Positions 54,533-63,719 are shown, counted from the stretch's first letter. The stretch is DNA of 64,000 bases from Candidatus Daviesbacteria bacterium (GCA_028687915.1 JAQTZF010000001.1:496001-560000), one strand, 5' to 3'. Numbers and translations: made by a program. Notes: generated by a model not told the origin, from the sequence alone.

Positions 54533-55729
54533 ATGAAAATTTTAATGTTAACCCCTTATTTACCATATCCCCCTTCATCTGGCGGACAAATTAGATCTTA
54601 TAATTTAATAAAACAGCTATCAAAAAAACATGAAATCACTTTGTATTCCTTAATTAAATACGAGAGTGAAACAAAATATGTTGCTGAGCTGGAAAAATAT
54701 TGTAAAACTGTAAAGATTTTTAGAAGACCACAAAAGCCATGGACACCTGTAAATATTTTTAGAACAGCTGTAAGTCTGTATCCATTTTTAGTTATAAGAA
54801 ATTTTTCTGCAGATGAGAAAAGAGATATTACTGAAACTTTAAAGAATGAGACATTTGATTTAATTCACGCAGAAACATTTTATGTAAGCCCTCATATTCC
54901 TAAAACAAACATTCCAATGGTTTTAGTTGATCAGACTATAGAATTCCAGGTTTATCAACACTATGTACACACTTTTAAGTGGATCTTTTTAAAACCAATT
55001 CTTTTGATAGATGTTTTAAAAATTAAATTTTGGGAAACTTATTTCTGGAAAAAAGCTAAAAAGGTGGTTGCAGTTTCAGAATCAGATGCCAAAAAAATGA
55101 GGCAATTAGCTCCGGGTTTAAATGTCTCAGTCGTACCAAATGGTGTGGGTGAAGATTTAATGGATGATATTCCTTTGCACTTTTCCCAAACAGTACTTTT
55201 TATGGGTAATTATGCTTGGTTGCAAAATATTGAAGCTGCAAGAATTTTAGCGAAAGAAGTATTTCCTTTGATAAAGAAAGAGCTTCCGGAAGTTAAATTA
55301 ATTATTGCAGGACAATATACAGAAAAGATAGAAGAATTAAAATCTGAAGATATTAAATTAGTAAATCTTGGATTAGATGATATTGATGGAGTAAAGAAAG
55401 CTTATCAGGAAAATGGTATTTTGGTTGCTCCTCTTTATGGCCCTGGTGGAACAAGATTAAAGATATTAGCTGCCATGGCAGCTAAGTTACCAGTAGTAAC
55501 TACTAATGTGGGAATTGAAGGGATAGAAGCTGTAAATGGTGAACATGTTTTATTTGGACAAACACCAGAATTATTAGCTAAATTAGCAATCAAATTACTA
55601 ACTGATAAAAAGTTATATTCTGATATTGCAACTAATGCCAGAAAGTTAGTTGAGGAAAGATATTCTTACTTTTCAGTTGCTGAGCAGCTCGATAAAATTT
55701 ACAGAGAGGTGCAAAACAATGAAGGATAA
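54533..55729 (+). CDS. GT4 family glycosyltransferase
   Basis: A 398-residue GT-B enzyme. MLTPYLPYPPSSGGQIRSYNL near 4-24 is the typical N-terminal glycine loop, FDLIHAETFYVS lies in the acceptor domain, and VLFMGNYAWLQNIEAARIL opens the donor half. The C-terminal PLYGPGGTRLKILAAMAAKLPVVTT replaces the usual E-x7-E with a G-TR-K-LAAMA form, seen in the group of exopolysaccharide enzymes that includes the PslF/TuaC-like proteins. The ATG at 54533 is used; an upstream in-frame TTG lies inside the previous gene. Confidence 0.88.
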   Translation: MKILMLTPYLPYPPSSGGQIRSYNLIKQLSKKHEITLYSLIKYESETKYVAELEKYCKTVKIFRRPQKPWTPVNIFRTAVSLYPFLVIRNFSADEKRDITETLKNETFDLIHAETFYVSPHIPKTNIPMVLVDQTIEFQVYQHYVHTFKWIFLKPILLIDVLKIKFWETYFWKKAKKVVAVSESDAKKMRQLAPGLNVSVVPNGVGEDLMDDIPLHFSQTVLFMGNYAWLQNIEAARILAKEVFPLIKKELPEVKLIIAGQYTEKIEELKSEDIKLVNLGLDDIDGVKKAYQENGILVAPLYGPGGTRLKILAAMAAKLPVVTTNVGIEGIEAVNGEHVLFGQTPELLAKLAIKLLTDKKLYSDIATNARKLVEERYSYFSVAEQLDKIYREVQNNEG

Positions 55730-56594
55730 ATTATCTATTGTAATAGTTAATTATAATTCAGGGAATTATCTGTTAAGTTGTTTAAAATCTATTGAGGTAA
55801 ATAAAGGAGAGTTAGATTTAGATATCTGGGTAGTTGATAGTTCCTCAGATGATGAGAGCTTTGAATTAGCGAAAAAACATTTTCCTAATCTTAACTATAT
55901 TTCCAATAAGGAAAATGTAGGATTTACTAAAGCAAATAATCAGGCTTTAAGAAAAATAGAAAATGAATATATATTAATTTTAAATCCTGATACTGAAGTC
56001 TTCTCTGATACATTAAGTTATATGCTTAACTTCCTGAAACAAAATGAAAATATAGGTGCGACAACATGCAAGGTAGAATTAGCTAATAATAAGCTTGACT
56101 GGAGTTCTCACAGAGGTTTCCCTACTCCTCTTGCCTCGTTTTTTTATTACTTTCTCCGTAATGATAAATATTATCATTTAAGTGATTTAAATATGAGCAA
56201 GACTCATGAAGTTGATGCTGTAACAGGAGCTTTTTTATTAACACGAAAATCAGTACTAGATAAAGTAGGGTTATTTGATGAGGATTATTTTATGTATGGT
56301 GAAGACTTGGATTTATGTTTCAGAATAAAACAGGCAGGATATAAAATTGTTTTTGTGCCAGACGTGAAAATTATCCATTATAAGGGTGTCTCTTCTGGGA
56401 TAAAAGGCCATAGCCAACAATTGACAAAAGCTAACATTGAATCAAAAACACTTGCTTTTAATTCATTTTATAAAACTATGAAAATATTTTATAAAAAAAA
56501 CCTTTCATCACGGTATCCATTTTTTATTAACTGGATTGTGTATTTAGGTATTGATTTAAAATGGATTTTAGCTAGAAGGAAACTTCATGTATGA
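55719..56594 (+). CDS. GT2 family glycosyltransferase (rhamnosyltransferase-like)
   Basis: A 291-residue GT-A enzyme. LSIVIVNYNSGNYLLSCL is at 5-22, DIWVVDSSSDD at 35-45, NVGFTKANNQAL at 66-77 and the metal motif NPD at 89-91, with FMYGEDLDLCFRIKQAGY as the catalytic ED-x-D region. The ATG at 55719 overlaps the previous stop by 11 bases; an earlier in-frame start would lie deep in that gene. It overlaps the next GT4 gene by four bases. Confidence 0.9.
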   Translation: MKDKLSIVIVNYNSGNYLLSCLKSIEVNKGELDLDIWVVDSSSDDESFELAKKHFPNLNYISNKENVGFTKANNQALRKIENEYILILNPDTEVFSDTLSYMLNFLKQNENIGATTCKVELANNKLDWSSHRGFPTPLASFFYYFLRNDKYYHLSDLNMSKTHEVDAVTGAFLLTRKSVLDKVGLFDEDYFMYGEDLDLCFRIKQAGYKIVFVPDVKIIHYKGVSSGIKGHSQQLTKANIESKTLAFNSFYKTMKIFYKKNLSSRYPFFINWIVYLGIDLKWILARRKLHV

Positions 56595-57709
56595 AAATTG
56601 TGATTGATGCCAGGTTATGGTCTGAGAGTGGATTGGGAAGATATATCAGGAATTTAGTCCAGGAATTATCAAAAGCAGATCTTGAAAATAAGTATTATAT
56701 CCTACTTTTAAAAAAAGATTTTGATAATGTAAATTTATCAAATCAAAACTTTGAAAAGGTTTTAGCTGACTTTAAATGGTACAGTTTATCTGAACAAATT
56801 AAGTTGCCAAAGTTATTAAATAGTTTAAAACCAGATCTTGTACATTTTCCTCATTTTAATGTTCCTATTTTATACAGAGGAAAATTTATTGTTACAATCC
56901 ATGATTTAATTCATCAGCATTATAAAACCAGAAAAGCAAGCACTCACAATATTATTCTTTATCATTTTAAAAATTTCAGTTATAAAAAAGTATTTGGATT
57001 TGCTGTTAACCATTCTATAAAAATAATTACACCTTCTGTATTTGTAAAAAAACAACTTATTGATGAATGGAAAATTGCAGCTGATAAAATAGAAGTAACC
57101 CCAGAAGGTGTTGATAATTCTATAATTGATCTTGTAAAACAAGTTGATTCAGGTGATTTTCAAAAAGTGAGTCACAAATTTGGTATTAATAAACCTTATC
57201 TATTTTATGTTGGTAATGCTCAACCACATAAGAATATAAGTAATTTAATTAAATCATTTATTCAAATTAAAAATAAATTTTCCCAATACTCACTTGTTTT
57301 ATCAGGACCTGAACACTATTTTTGGCGACTTTTAGAAAAAGAAAATAAAGTTAAGGATGTAATTTTTACAGGACATTTGAGTGAAAGAGAGCTTGTTGCT
57401 TTATATAAAAATGCGCAAGTTTTTATCATGCCATCATTTGAAGAAGGATTTGGTTTACCAATACTTGAGGCAATGGCTTGTAGGGTACCTGTTTTATCTT
57501 CAAATGCTGCATCCTTACCTGAGGTTGGAGGAGAGGCTGCTATATATTTTAATCCTGGTGATACGACAGATATATTTGAAAAAACTAGCAAGCTACTAGA
57601 AGACAGTAAATTACGAAAAGAATTAATTAAAAAAGGAGAAAAAAGATTTAGAGAATTTAGCTGGAAAAAGTTAACCAGAGAAACTTTAGATGTTTATCAA
57701 AAATCTTAA
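56591..57709 (+). CDS. GT4 family glycosyltransferase (mannosyltransferase-like)
   Basis: A 372-residue GT-B enzyme with SGLGRYIRNLVQEL near 13-26, FIVTIHDLIHQHY in the acceptor domain, LFYVGNAQPHKNISNLIKSF opening the donor domain and PSFEEGFGLPILEAMACRVPVLSSN as the E-x7-E motif. This is the archetypal GT4 mannosyltransferase arrangement. It is the last gene of the long plus-strand glycan operon. Its stop overlaps the stop of the convergent rsmH gene by four bases, leaving no space for a terminator. Confidence 0.92.
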   Translation: MKIVIDARLWSESGLGRYIRNLVQELSKADLENKYYILLLKKDFDNVNLSNQNFEKVLADFKWYSLSEQIKLPKLLNSLKPDLVHFPHFNVPILYRGKFIVTIHDLIHQHYKTRKASTHNIILYHFKNFSYKKVFGFAVNHSIKIITPSVFVKKQLIDEWKIAADKIEVTPEGVDNSIIDLVKQVDSGDFQKVSHKFGINKPYLFYVGNAQPHKNISNLIKSFIQIKNKFSQYSLVLSGPEHYFWRLLEKENKVKDVIFTGHLSERELVALYKNAQVFIMPSFEEGFGLPILEAMACRVPVLSSNAASLPEVGGEAAIYFNPGDTTDIFEKTSKLLEDSKLRKELIKKGEKRFREFSWKKLTRETLDVYQKS

Positions 57710-58617
57710 ATCTTCTCTGCTGCACGGAGTTTAGCGCTGCGTGAACGGGGGTTGTCTTGTATTTCCTTCTCTTCTGGTTCAAGGGGTTTTTGAGTAATGA
57801 CTCTGACAGTATTATTTTCTTCTTCTGCCTTAAAAAAGTTTTTAACAATTCTATCCTCTAGTGAATGAAAACTTATTATGACTAATCTGCCAAAAGGTTG
57901 TAAAATTTCTAAAGCCTGAGGTAATGTTTCTTCCAGGTTAGTTAGTTCATCATTTACTGCAATTCGTAAAGCCTGAAAAACTTTTGTTGCAGGATGAATT
58001 TTTTTAGACTTATCAATCTTCTTAACAGATAAAATTATTTGAGCTAACTTTTCTGTTGTATCTATCTTTTCATGGCTTCTATATTCAACTATTCTTCTTG
58101 CTATTGGTTTGGCAAATTGCTCTTCACCATATTTCCAAAATAGTTCTGCCAATTCATTAACATATAAACCATTAACCAAATCAGCTGCAGTCAGAGTCTG
58201 AGTTCTATCCATCCTCATATCTAATGGAGCATTTTTATTAAAACTAAATCCTCTGGTATCTGTTTCAAGTTGATAAGAAGATAGTCCTAAATCAAACAGT
58301 ATTCCTGCTGGAGATTGGGGAAGAAGAGAAGAAGATATTTCTTTTATCTGAGAAAAGTTTGCCTGGCAAATAATTAAAGACTCTGATATGGCTTGAAAAC
58401 GGTCATTAATTAAATTAAGGGTTAATCCGTACTTTTGGGAAACTTGTTTTATGGCATCTAAATCACAATCTATGCCAAGTACTTTTCCTCCTGCATTTAA
58501 TATCCTTTCTGTATGGCCACCTCCACCCAAGTTACAATCAATATACCAGGCGCCTTTCTGCACCTTTAAATAAGTAATTGCCTCTTCTGGCATAACTGGA
58601 ATATGATAAGACCCCAT
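57706..58617 (-). CDS. rsmH: 16S rRNA (cytosine(1402)-N4)-methyltransferase
   Basis: RsmH (MraW) methylates N4 of C1402 in the 16S rRNA P-site. The N-terminal HIPVMPEEAITYL is at 5-17, motif I WYIDCNLGGGGHTERIL at 24-40, FDLGLSSYQL-ETDTRGFSF near 107-125, and the C-terminal block IISFHSLEDRIVKNFF. The protein is 303 residues, the normal length. In most bacteria the gene heads the dcw cluster with ftsL, ftsI and mur genes. Here it is alone among glycosyltransferases, on the opposite strand, divergent from a GT4 gene and convergent with another. Confidence 0.97.
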   Translation of the reverse strand: MGSYHIPVMPEEAITYLKVQKGAWYIDCNLGGGGHTERILNAGGKVLGIDCDLDAIKQVSQKYGLTLNLINDRFQAISESLIICQANFSQIKEISSSLLPQSPAGILFDLGLSSYQLETDTRGFSFNKNAPLDMRMDRTQTLTAADLVNGLYVNELAELFWKYGEEQFAKPIARRIVEYRSHEKIDTTEKLAQIILSVKKIDKSKKIHPATKVFQALRIAVNDELTNLEETLPQALEILQPFGRLVIISFHSLEDRIVKNFFKAEEENNTVRVITQKPLEPEEKEIQDNPRSRSAKLRAAEKI

Positions 58618-58635
58618 GTTTGCATTTTAGCATTC

Positions 58636-58644
58636 TGATACAAT
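58636..58644 (+). promoter_or_regulatory. extended -10 promoter for the GT4/sugar transferase genes
   Basis: TGATACAAT (58636-58644) is an extended -10 in the 45-base divergent gap after rsmH. The ATG at 58663 is 18 bases on, so the leader would be about 12 bases. TTGCAT at 58620-58625 lies too close to be a standard -35. Confidence 0.5.
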
Positions 58645-58662
58645 TTTAAATATATTAATAAT

Positions 58663-59751
58663 ATGTATAAAAAATTAAAAGTAGCATTGGTACATGATGA
58701 TTTGGTTCAGTGGGGAGGGGCAGAACGCGTTTTAGTAACTTTAAGCCAGATGTTTCCGGATGCACCCATCTACACTTCAGTCTTTGATAAAAAAAATAGA
58801 ATGCTTAGAAGACATTTTGAGAATCGAAAAGTAATTACTTCATTTATTCAAAAAATACCTTTTTGGAAAAATCTATATAGAATATTATTGCCTTTTTACT
58901 CATTTGCTTTTGAACTATTTGATTTTTCTGAATATGATTTAGTAATATCTCAAACTACCCGTTTTGCAAAGTCGGTTCTAACTAAATCAGGAACTCTTCA
59001 TATAAGCTATGTGCATACACCCCCTAGATTTTTGTGGGATTTTTCAGGAGGTAAAATAATTGGTTTGGCTCAATTATTTTTCTCATTTCAACGGATTTTA
59101 GATCAAATTGTCAGTTCTCGTGTAGATATTTGGTTAGCTGGTTCGGTGAACTCAAGAAAAAGAATCAAAAAGATTTATAAAAGAGAGGCAAAAGTTATCT
59201 ATCCTTTTGTTGATTTGGCTAGATTTTCTAAAGTAACTCCATTTGAGGGTGGATATTTATTAGTAGTTTCAAGACTCAATAACTATAAAAGAGTTGATCT
59301 TGTCATTCAGGCAGCTAACACAATGAATGTTCCCTTAAAAATAGTTGGAACAGGTCCGCAGGAAGAAAAATTAAAGAAGTTAGCTGGACCTTCAGTTGAA
59401 TTTATTGGTTCTGTTGATGAGGAGCTTTTAACTCTGTTAATTTCTGGATGTAAGGCATTAGTTATAGCTGCAGAAGAAGATTTTGGGTTAATGCCTTTGG
59501 AGGCACAGGCCTTATCTAAACCAGTAATTGCTTATAAAAGGGGAGGTGTAGTAGAGACTGTTATTGAAGGTAAAACAGGCTTCTTTTTTGACTATCAGAC
59601 TGTTGAAAGTATTATGCAAGCATTGGTTAAATTAGACAAACATGGGTATAATAAGACACAGTGCCTTACTCAGGCCCGGTTATTTTCTAAGGAAAAATTC
59701 ATTAAGGAATTTAATGGTATCATAAACTTGTCTATGAGAAATATAAAATAA
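58663..59751 (+). CDS. GT4 family glycosyltransferase (WbaZ-like)
   Basis: A 362-residue GT-B enzyme. VALVHDDLVQWGGAERVL at 7-24 contains the WGGAE glycine loop, SYVHTPPRFLWD is a characteristic acceptor-domain motif of this subgroup, YLLVVSRLNNYKRVDLVIQA opens the donor domain, and EEDFGLMPLEAQALSKPVI is the E-x7-E motif. The gene starts a plus-strand operon with the sugar transferase (2-base gap) and DUF4012 genes, so it may add the second sugar to the lipid-linked primer. Confidence 0.92.
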   Translation: MYKKLKVALVHDDLVQWGGAERVLVTLSQMFPDAPIYTSVFDKKNRMLRRHFENRKVITSFIQKIPFWKNLYRILLPFYSFAFELFDFSEYDLVISQTTRFAKSVLTKSGTLHISYVHTPPRFLWDFSGGKIIGLAQLFFSFQRILDQIVSSRVDIWLAGSVNSRKRIKKIYKREAKVIYPFVDLARFSKVTPFEGGYLLVVSRLNNYKRVDLVIQAANTMNVPLKIVGTGPQEEKLKKLAGPSVEFIGSVDEELLTLLISGCKALVIAAEEDFGLMPLEAQALSKPVIAYKRGGVVETVIEGKTGFFFDYQTVESIMQALVKLDKHGYNKTQCLTQARLFSKEKFIKEFNGIINLSMRNIK

Positions 59752-59753
59752 TT

Positions 59754-60434
59754 ATGCAGGATTTAGAAACAAACGAAGAATATTTACCTTCCTTGCAAGA
59801 AGATAAAAGTTTTAATTTTTACAAGAGATTAATAGATATTTTAGGCGGAATTGTTGGGATTATTATATTCTCTCCTATTATGATAATTACAGCAATTTGT
59901 ATTAAACTTGATTCAAAAGGACCAGTTTTTGCAGATACTCCAATGAGGGTTGGTAAGAATGGAAAACATTTTAAAATGTATAAATTCCGTTCTATGGTTG
60001 TAAATGCTCATAAAATTCTTCAAAAAGACCAAAAACTATTAGAAGAGTATAAAAAGAATAGCTATAAAATTATTGATGATCCACGAATTACAAATGTGGG
60101 TAAGCTTATTAGGAAAGTATCTATTGATGAAATGCCACAATTCTTTAATGTATTAAAAGGTGATATGAGTATTGTTGGAATCAGGCCTTATTATCCTTTT
60201 GAGCTAGAAGAGCAACAACAGAAGTATCCTCAAAGTAAAAAATTTGTTAAGATAGTTTTACAGTCTAAACCAGGAATTACTGGTGTATGGCAGGTATCAG
60301 GCCGGTCGAATATAAATTTTGATAAAAGGGTTGAAATGGATGCAGGTTATGTACAAAAGAAGTCAATTCTTTATGACCTTCAGCTTATTTTAAGAACAAT
60401 ACCTGTTGTTTTATTAGGCAAGGGTGCGATTTAA
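59754..60434 (+). CDS. initiating sugar phosphate transferase (PglC/WbaP catalytic-domain type)
   Basis: A 226-residue monotopic phosphoglycosyl transferase. One re-entrant membrane helix (about 28-50) is followed by the bacterial sugar transferase domain with KMYKFRSM at 74-81, the catalytic Asp-Glu dyad in SIDEMPQFFNVL (D125, E126) and VGIRPYYP at 141-148. Without the four extra helices of WbaP it resembles PglC. It would transfer a sugar-1-phosphate from UDP-sugar to undecaprenyl phosphate, which starts the glycan. UDP-diNAc-bacillosamine, an intermediate of the pathway at 3867-12979, is a plausible donor, but UDP-GlcNAc or UDP-Gal are equally possible. Confidence 0.93.
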   Translation: MQDLETNEEYLPSLQEDKSFNFYKRLIDILGGIVGIIIFSPIMIITAICIKLDSKGPVFADTPMRVGKNGKHFKMYKFRSMVVNAHKILQKDQKLLEEYKKNSYKIIDDPRITNVGKLIRKVSIDEMPQFFNVLKGDMSIVGIRPYYPFELEEQQQKYPQSKKFVKIVLQSKPGITGVWQVSGRSNINFDKRVEMDAGYVQKKSILYDLQLILRTIPVVLLGKGAI

Positions 60435-60444
60435 ATTTACTGCC

Positions 60445-62355
60445 ATGAATATTACTAATTTAAATAAAAAACTTAATACCCTAAAACGCGCAGATGCTTC
60501 AAAAAGATCCAAAAAGGGTTGGAAATCAAGATTAATAAAATCTCTAGTTATTTTGGGAATTTTATTTCTAATTGTTTATCTGCCAGCCAGAAATATTTAT
60601 TCTTCAGCAAAAAAAGCTGTTATTGGATTAAATCAGATAAATGCAGGTATGAAAGCAGAGAATCTGCAGGATATTAGAGCTGGAGTAGATACTACTAAGG
60701 CTTCTATAGATAGTATTAGTTTTTCATTAAATTTCTATTTTTACCTTAGAATTATTCCTTTCGTAGGAGGATATTATGGTGATATTAAACATTTTGCTGA
60801 GGCAGCAAGCGATGAAATGCAAGCTGCTCAAATAATTATTAAGGAGCTAGAGCCATATAAAAATGAACTAGGTTTTACAGGTCAATCCACAGCTGGTCAG
60901 GACAGGATTGCACAAGTGGTGAAGGTATTGGATAAAACCTTGCCTGCAATTGATAAATTTGAACCATACATGAAAAAAGCCCGTAATGAAGTAAGTAGTA
61001 TTGATGTAAATAAATATCCAGAGACTATTGGTGGGAGAATGTTAAAAAATAGGATTGATGAAGCTAAAAACTTTATTGTGGGAGCTCATATAGCTGTAAC
61101 AGATGCCAGACCGGTACTTGAAGTTGCACCAAGTGTATTAGGGGAACCCAGCGCTAAAACTTATCTTATGTTGTTTCAAAATGATAAAGAGCTTCGAGCA
61201 ACCGGAGGTTTTTTGACTGCCTATACTTTCTTAAAATTAGACCGGGGACATTTAACTACCACCCAATCTGATGATATTTATAGATTGGATGAAAGACTAT
61301 TAAAAGTTTGTTTAAATAAGGTTTGTCCCTTGACTCCTCCGGCACCAATTGTGAGATATTTACCAGAAGTAACAGGAAAACCCCGTACTGCATGGTCAAT
61401 GAGGGATTCCAATCTTTCTCCTGATTTGCCAACTTCAGTGAAAGACTTTGAAAGAATGTATGCAATGGTAGATAGCGCAAATGCATACAACGGAATTATT
61501 ACTATTGATACTAATGTGGTAGAAGAGCTAATTAAAATTACAGGACCCATAGAGGTAAATGGTACAAAATATAGTGCAGAAATTGATAAAAGGTGTAATT
61601 GCGCTAATGTTATCTATGAATTAGAACATTATGCTGAGGTTGCTTCAAAAGGAGAAGCAGATAGGAAGGAAGTTGTTGGAACACTGATGCAAAGTATTTT
61701 GGCAAAACTTTTGGGATCTGGTATTGATAAAATACCAACCTTTATAAATGTGGGAGTAAAGTTAGCAAATGATAAACATATCATGATGTATATGGATGAT
61801 CAAAAAGCCCAACAAGCTTTTGCCCAACTTAACTGGACTGGTGAAATTAAAAAGGATGTTTTGGGTGATTATCTGCATATTAATGATTCTAATTTTGCCG
61901 GAGGAAAATCTAATTTATATGTGACAGAAAAAGTGACTTTAGAAATTAAAGTTAATGGAGATGGATCAGTTAAAAATAAGGTAACCATAGATTACAAAAA
62001 CCCTCAGCCATTTAGTCTCTGGTTAAATGGTATAAATCGTAGTTATGTTCGAATTTATGCCCCCAGGGGCTCTAAATTGACATATTCCAAAGGATCAGAC
62101 GATCCTGTAAATGAGGTTGATGATGAGGTTTTAAACAAAACATATTTTGAAGGTTTCGTACAAGTCAGACCACAAAATTCCAGAACTTTAGTTCTAGAAT
62201 ATACTTTGCCATTTAAAGTTACAGATAAGAAATACCCTTTATTAATTCAAAAGCAGCCTGGTACAAAAGATTATCATTACACAGTTAAGATTAATGGTGT
62301 CACTAAAGCAGATCTTGATTTAAATACTGATAAAACACTTAATTTAACCTACTAA
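60445..62355 (+). CDS. DUF4012 domain-containing membrane protein
   Basis: A 636-residue protein with a basic N-terminal cytoplasmic region, one transmembrane helix at about 32-48 and a large extracytoplasmic part. The DUF4012 hallmark LMLFQNDKELRATGGFLTAY is near residues 241-260, and the C-terminal region is a beta-rich domain. The family is common in Patescibacteria and Actinobacteria and usually sits beside surface polysaccharide genes; its function is unknown. The ATG at 60445 is chosen rather than an in-frame GTG at 60424 inside the sugar transferase gene. Likely co-transcribed with the sugar transferase. Confidence 0.9.
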   Translation: MNITNLNKKLNTLKRADASKRSKKGWKSRLIKSLVILGILFLIVYLPARNIYSSAKKAVIGLNQINAGMKAENLQDIRAGVDTTKASIDSISFSLNFYFYLRIIPFVGGYYGDIKHFAEAASDEMQAAQIIIKELEPYKNELGFTGQSTAGQDRIAQVVKVLDKTLPAIDKFEPYMKKARNEVSSIDVNKYPETIGGRMLKNRIDEAKNFIVGAHIAVTDARPVLEVAPSVLGEPSAKTYLMLFQNDKELRATGGFLTAYTFLKLDRGHLTTTQSDDIYRLDERLLKVCLNKVCPLTPPAPIVRYLPEVTGKPRTAWSMRDSNLSPDLPTSVKDFERMYAMVDSANAYNGIITIDTNVVEELIKITGPIEVNGTKYSAEIDKRCNCANVIYELEHYAEVASKGEADRKEVVGTLMQSILAKLLGSGIDKIPTFINVGVKLANDKHIMMYMDDQKAQQAFAQLNWTGEIKKDVLGDYLHINDSNFAGGKSNLYVTEKVTLEIKVNGDGSVKNKVTIDYKNPQPFSLWLNGINRSYVRIYAPRGSKLTYSKGSDDPVNEVDDEVLNKTYFEGFVQVRPQNSRTLVLEYTLPFKVTDKKYPLLIQKQPGTKDYHYTVKINGVTKADLDLNTDKTLNLTY

Positions 62356-62370
62356 ACTAACCCATAATAA

Positions 62371-62399
62371 TTGAAAATATCCTAACTTTGTGCTAAACT
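62371..62399 (+). promoter_or_regulatory. sigma-70-like promoter with extended -10
   Basis: TTGAAA at 62371-62376 and TAAACT at 62394-62399 are 17 bases apart, with TG directly upstream (TGCTAAACT). The expected start is two or three bases before the ATG at 62409, so the transcript is close to leaderless. Confidence 0.65.
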
Positions 62400-62408
62400 G
62401 CGTCGGTT

Positions 62409-62840
62409 ATGGCTAATAAAGAATTACCTCCTATAATTCCAGATGAAGGACCTATTCCGGTAGGATCTATTATTCGTGCCAAAAGGCAATTTCTTGGAAT
62501 TGCTATAGAAGATTTTGCAAGACAAATAAAATATAATCCAGCATATGTTGGTCAGATGGAATCTGGATATAGGAATCAAAAACCTGGTCCTGTTTTTTTA
62601 GCTAAGGCTGCAAATAGATTAAATTTTGATTCAGTTCAACAACTTAGAGAAACTTCCCGAGAACAAATAACTGAATGGCGGGGAGGAGATAATGTTTTTG
62701 CGGATATAAAGATGCCGGAAGGGGATGATGCTTCGATACTGGAAAATAGTGAAAACAGGTCTGGTCTTTTACGGGCTTTAGCATGGCATACACAAAGAAT
62801 CGATCAAATTATCAATAAGCTAAAGCAGCTAGAAAAATAA
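62409..62840 (+). CDS. XRE-family helix-turn-helix DNA-binding protein
   Basis: A 143-residue protein with an N-terminal Cro/C1-type helix-turn-helix (about 18-75: SIIRAKRQFLGIAIEDFARQ, then NPAYVGQMESG as the recognition helix region) and a C-terminal helix (LAWHTQRIDQIINKLKQLE) that may dimerise. The acidic linker between them is probably flexible. It has its own promoter right after DUF4012 and may regulate the surrounding glycan genes; this is inferred from position only. Very short leader, no visible ribosome-binding site. Confidence 0.8.
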   Translation: MANKELPPIIPDEGPIPVGSIIRAKRQFLGIAIEDFARQIKYNPAYVGQMESGYRNQKPGPVFLAKAANRLNFDSVQQLRETSREQITEWRGGDNVFADIKMPEGDDASILENSENRSGLLRALAWHTQRIDQIINKLKQLEK

Positions 62841-62858
62841 AAAAGATTATTCTTATGG

Positions 62859-62879
62859 ATTCTTTAGAAATTAAAGAAT
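62859..62879. terminator. possible bidirectional hairpin between convergent genes
   Basis: ATTCTTTA and TAAAGAAT form a perfect 8-base stem around a 5-base loop between the HTH gene and the convergent SGNH hydrolase gene, overlapping the last codons of the latter. On the minus strand a T-rich stretch follows after about ten bases; on the plus strand no T-run follows. All the stem pairs but two are A-T, so it would be a weak terminator. Confidence 0.35.
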
Positions 62880-63719
62880 GTGGTTTTCGAAGATAAATTT
62901 ACCTATTTCATTACTAATTAAATAGATCCCTTTTGGAGAAGGGTGAATATAATCATCTTTACTAACATAATCTAAATTTAAATCACCATCAGAACCCAGA
63001 GATTTTGAGAAGACATCTATTACTGGAATATTGTGAGATTTAGCATATTCCATATGATTTTTAATATAAGCAATCCTTTCTTCTGCCCATTTTTGTCTTA
63101 CTTCTGGTGTTAAATTATTTATTTTTTCAGCATAATGTTTTTTACTGGGAGCAATAGTTGCTACAAAAACAATTTTGGCATGATTATTATTATCTCTGAT
63201 TGTTTTAACAATATTATCCAATGCTTCTGTTTGTTTTTGTAATCCTTCTGGTAGTGGTAATTCTGATAAAGGATTGTGTCCAAATGATTCAATTAAAATT
63301 AAATCAAACTCAATTTCTGTAATTGGACGAAATACTCTTCCATGAAATGTATCACCTTCTAACCTTTGTTGAACTGAGAGTATATTGGTTGAACCAAAAC
63401 CGTAATTTAAGACTTCAAAGCTGTTCCTGGGGTAATTTTTAGCCAGGTTTGCCCGTAATTCATCACTGTTACCCAGAGCTTCAGTCATAGAATCACCCAG
63501 TAATAAAAGTGTATAGTCTTCCTGGTATTTAACTTTCTTCTTACCATTAACCACAAATTCTTTAGGTTTATAAGTGTAGGAAACGCTACTTACACTTTTG
63601 TCTTTTATCTTTTTTGTTAAAAAGTTTTTGATATCTGTGGATTTTGCAAGAAGTACAGCTATGAAAATAGCTGATGCAAGTAATACAAAAAAGAAAACTA
63701 ACGATTTAGTTTTTTGCAT
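62871..63719 (-). CDS. SGNH/GDSL family hydrolase with N-terminal anchor
   Basis: A 282-residue protein. The N-terminal helix at about 6-26 is a signal anchor, so the enzyme faces outside. The hydrolase shows block I LLLLGDSMTEAL with the nucleophile S77, an NYGFGS block near 105-110, ESFGHN near 144-149 and the Asp-x-x-His pair DYIHPSPKG (D256, H259). SGNH enzymes of this type act as esterases or O-acyltransferase partners on surface glycans, which suggests removal or transfer of acetyl groups. It is convergent with the HTH gene and divergent from recO. Confidence 0.86.
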   Translation of the reverse strand: MQKTKSLVFFFVLLASAIFIAVLLAKSTDIKNFLTKKIKDKSVSSVSYTYKPKEFVVNGKKKVKYQEDYTLLLLGDSMTEALGNSDELRANLAKNYPRNSFEVLNYGFGSTNILSVQQRLEGDTFHGRVFRPITEIEFDLILIESFGHNPLSELPLPEGLQKQTEALDNIVKTIRDNNNHAKIVFVATIAPSKKHYAEKINNLTPEVRQKWAEERIAYIKNHMEYAKSHNIPVIDVFSKSLGSDGDLNLDYVSKDDYIHPSPKGIYLISNEIGKFIFENHIL

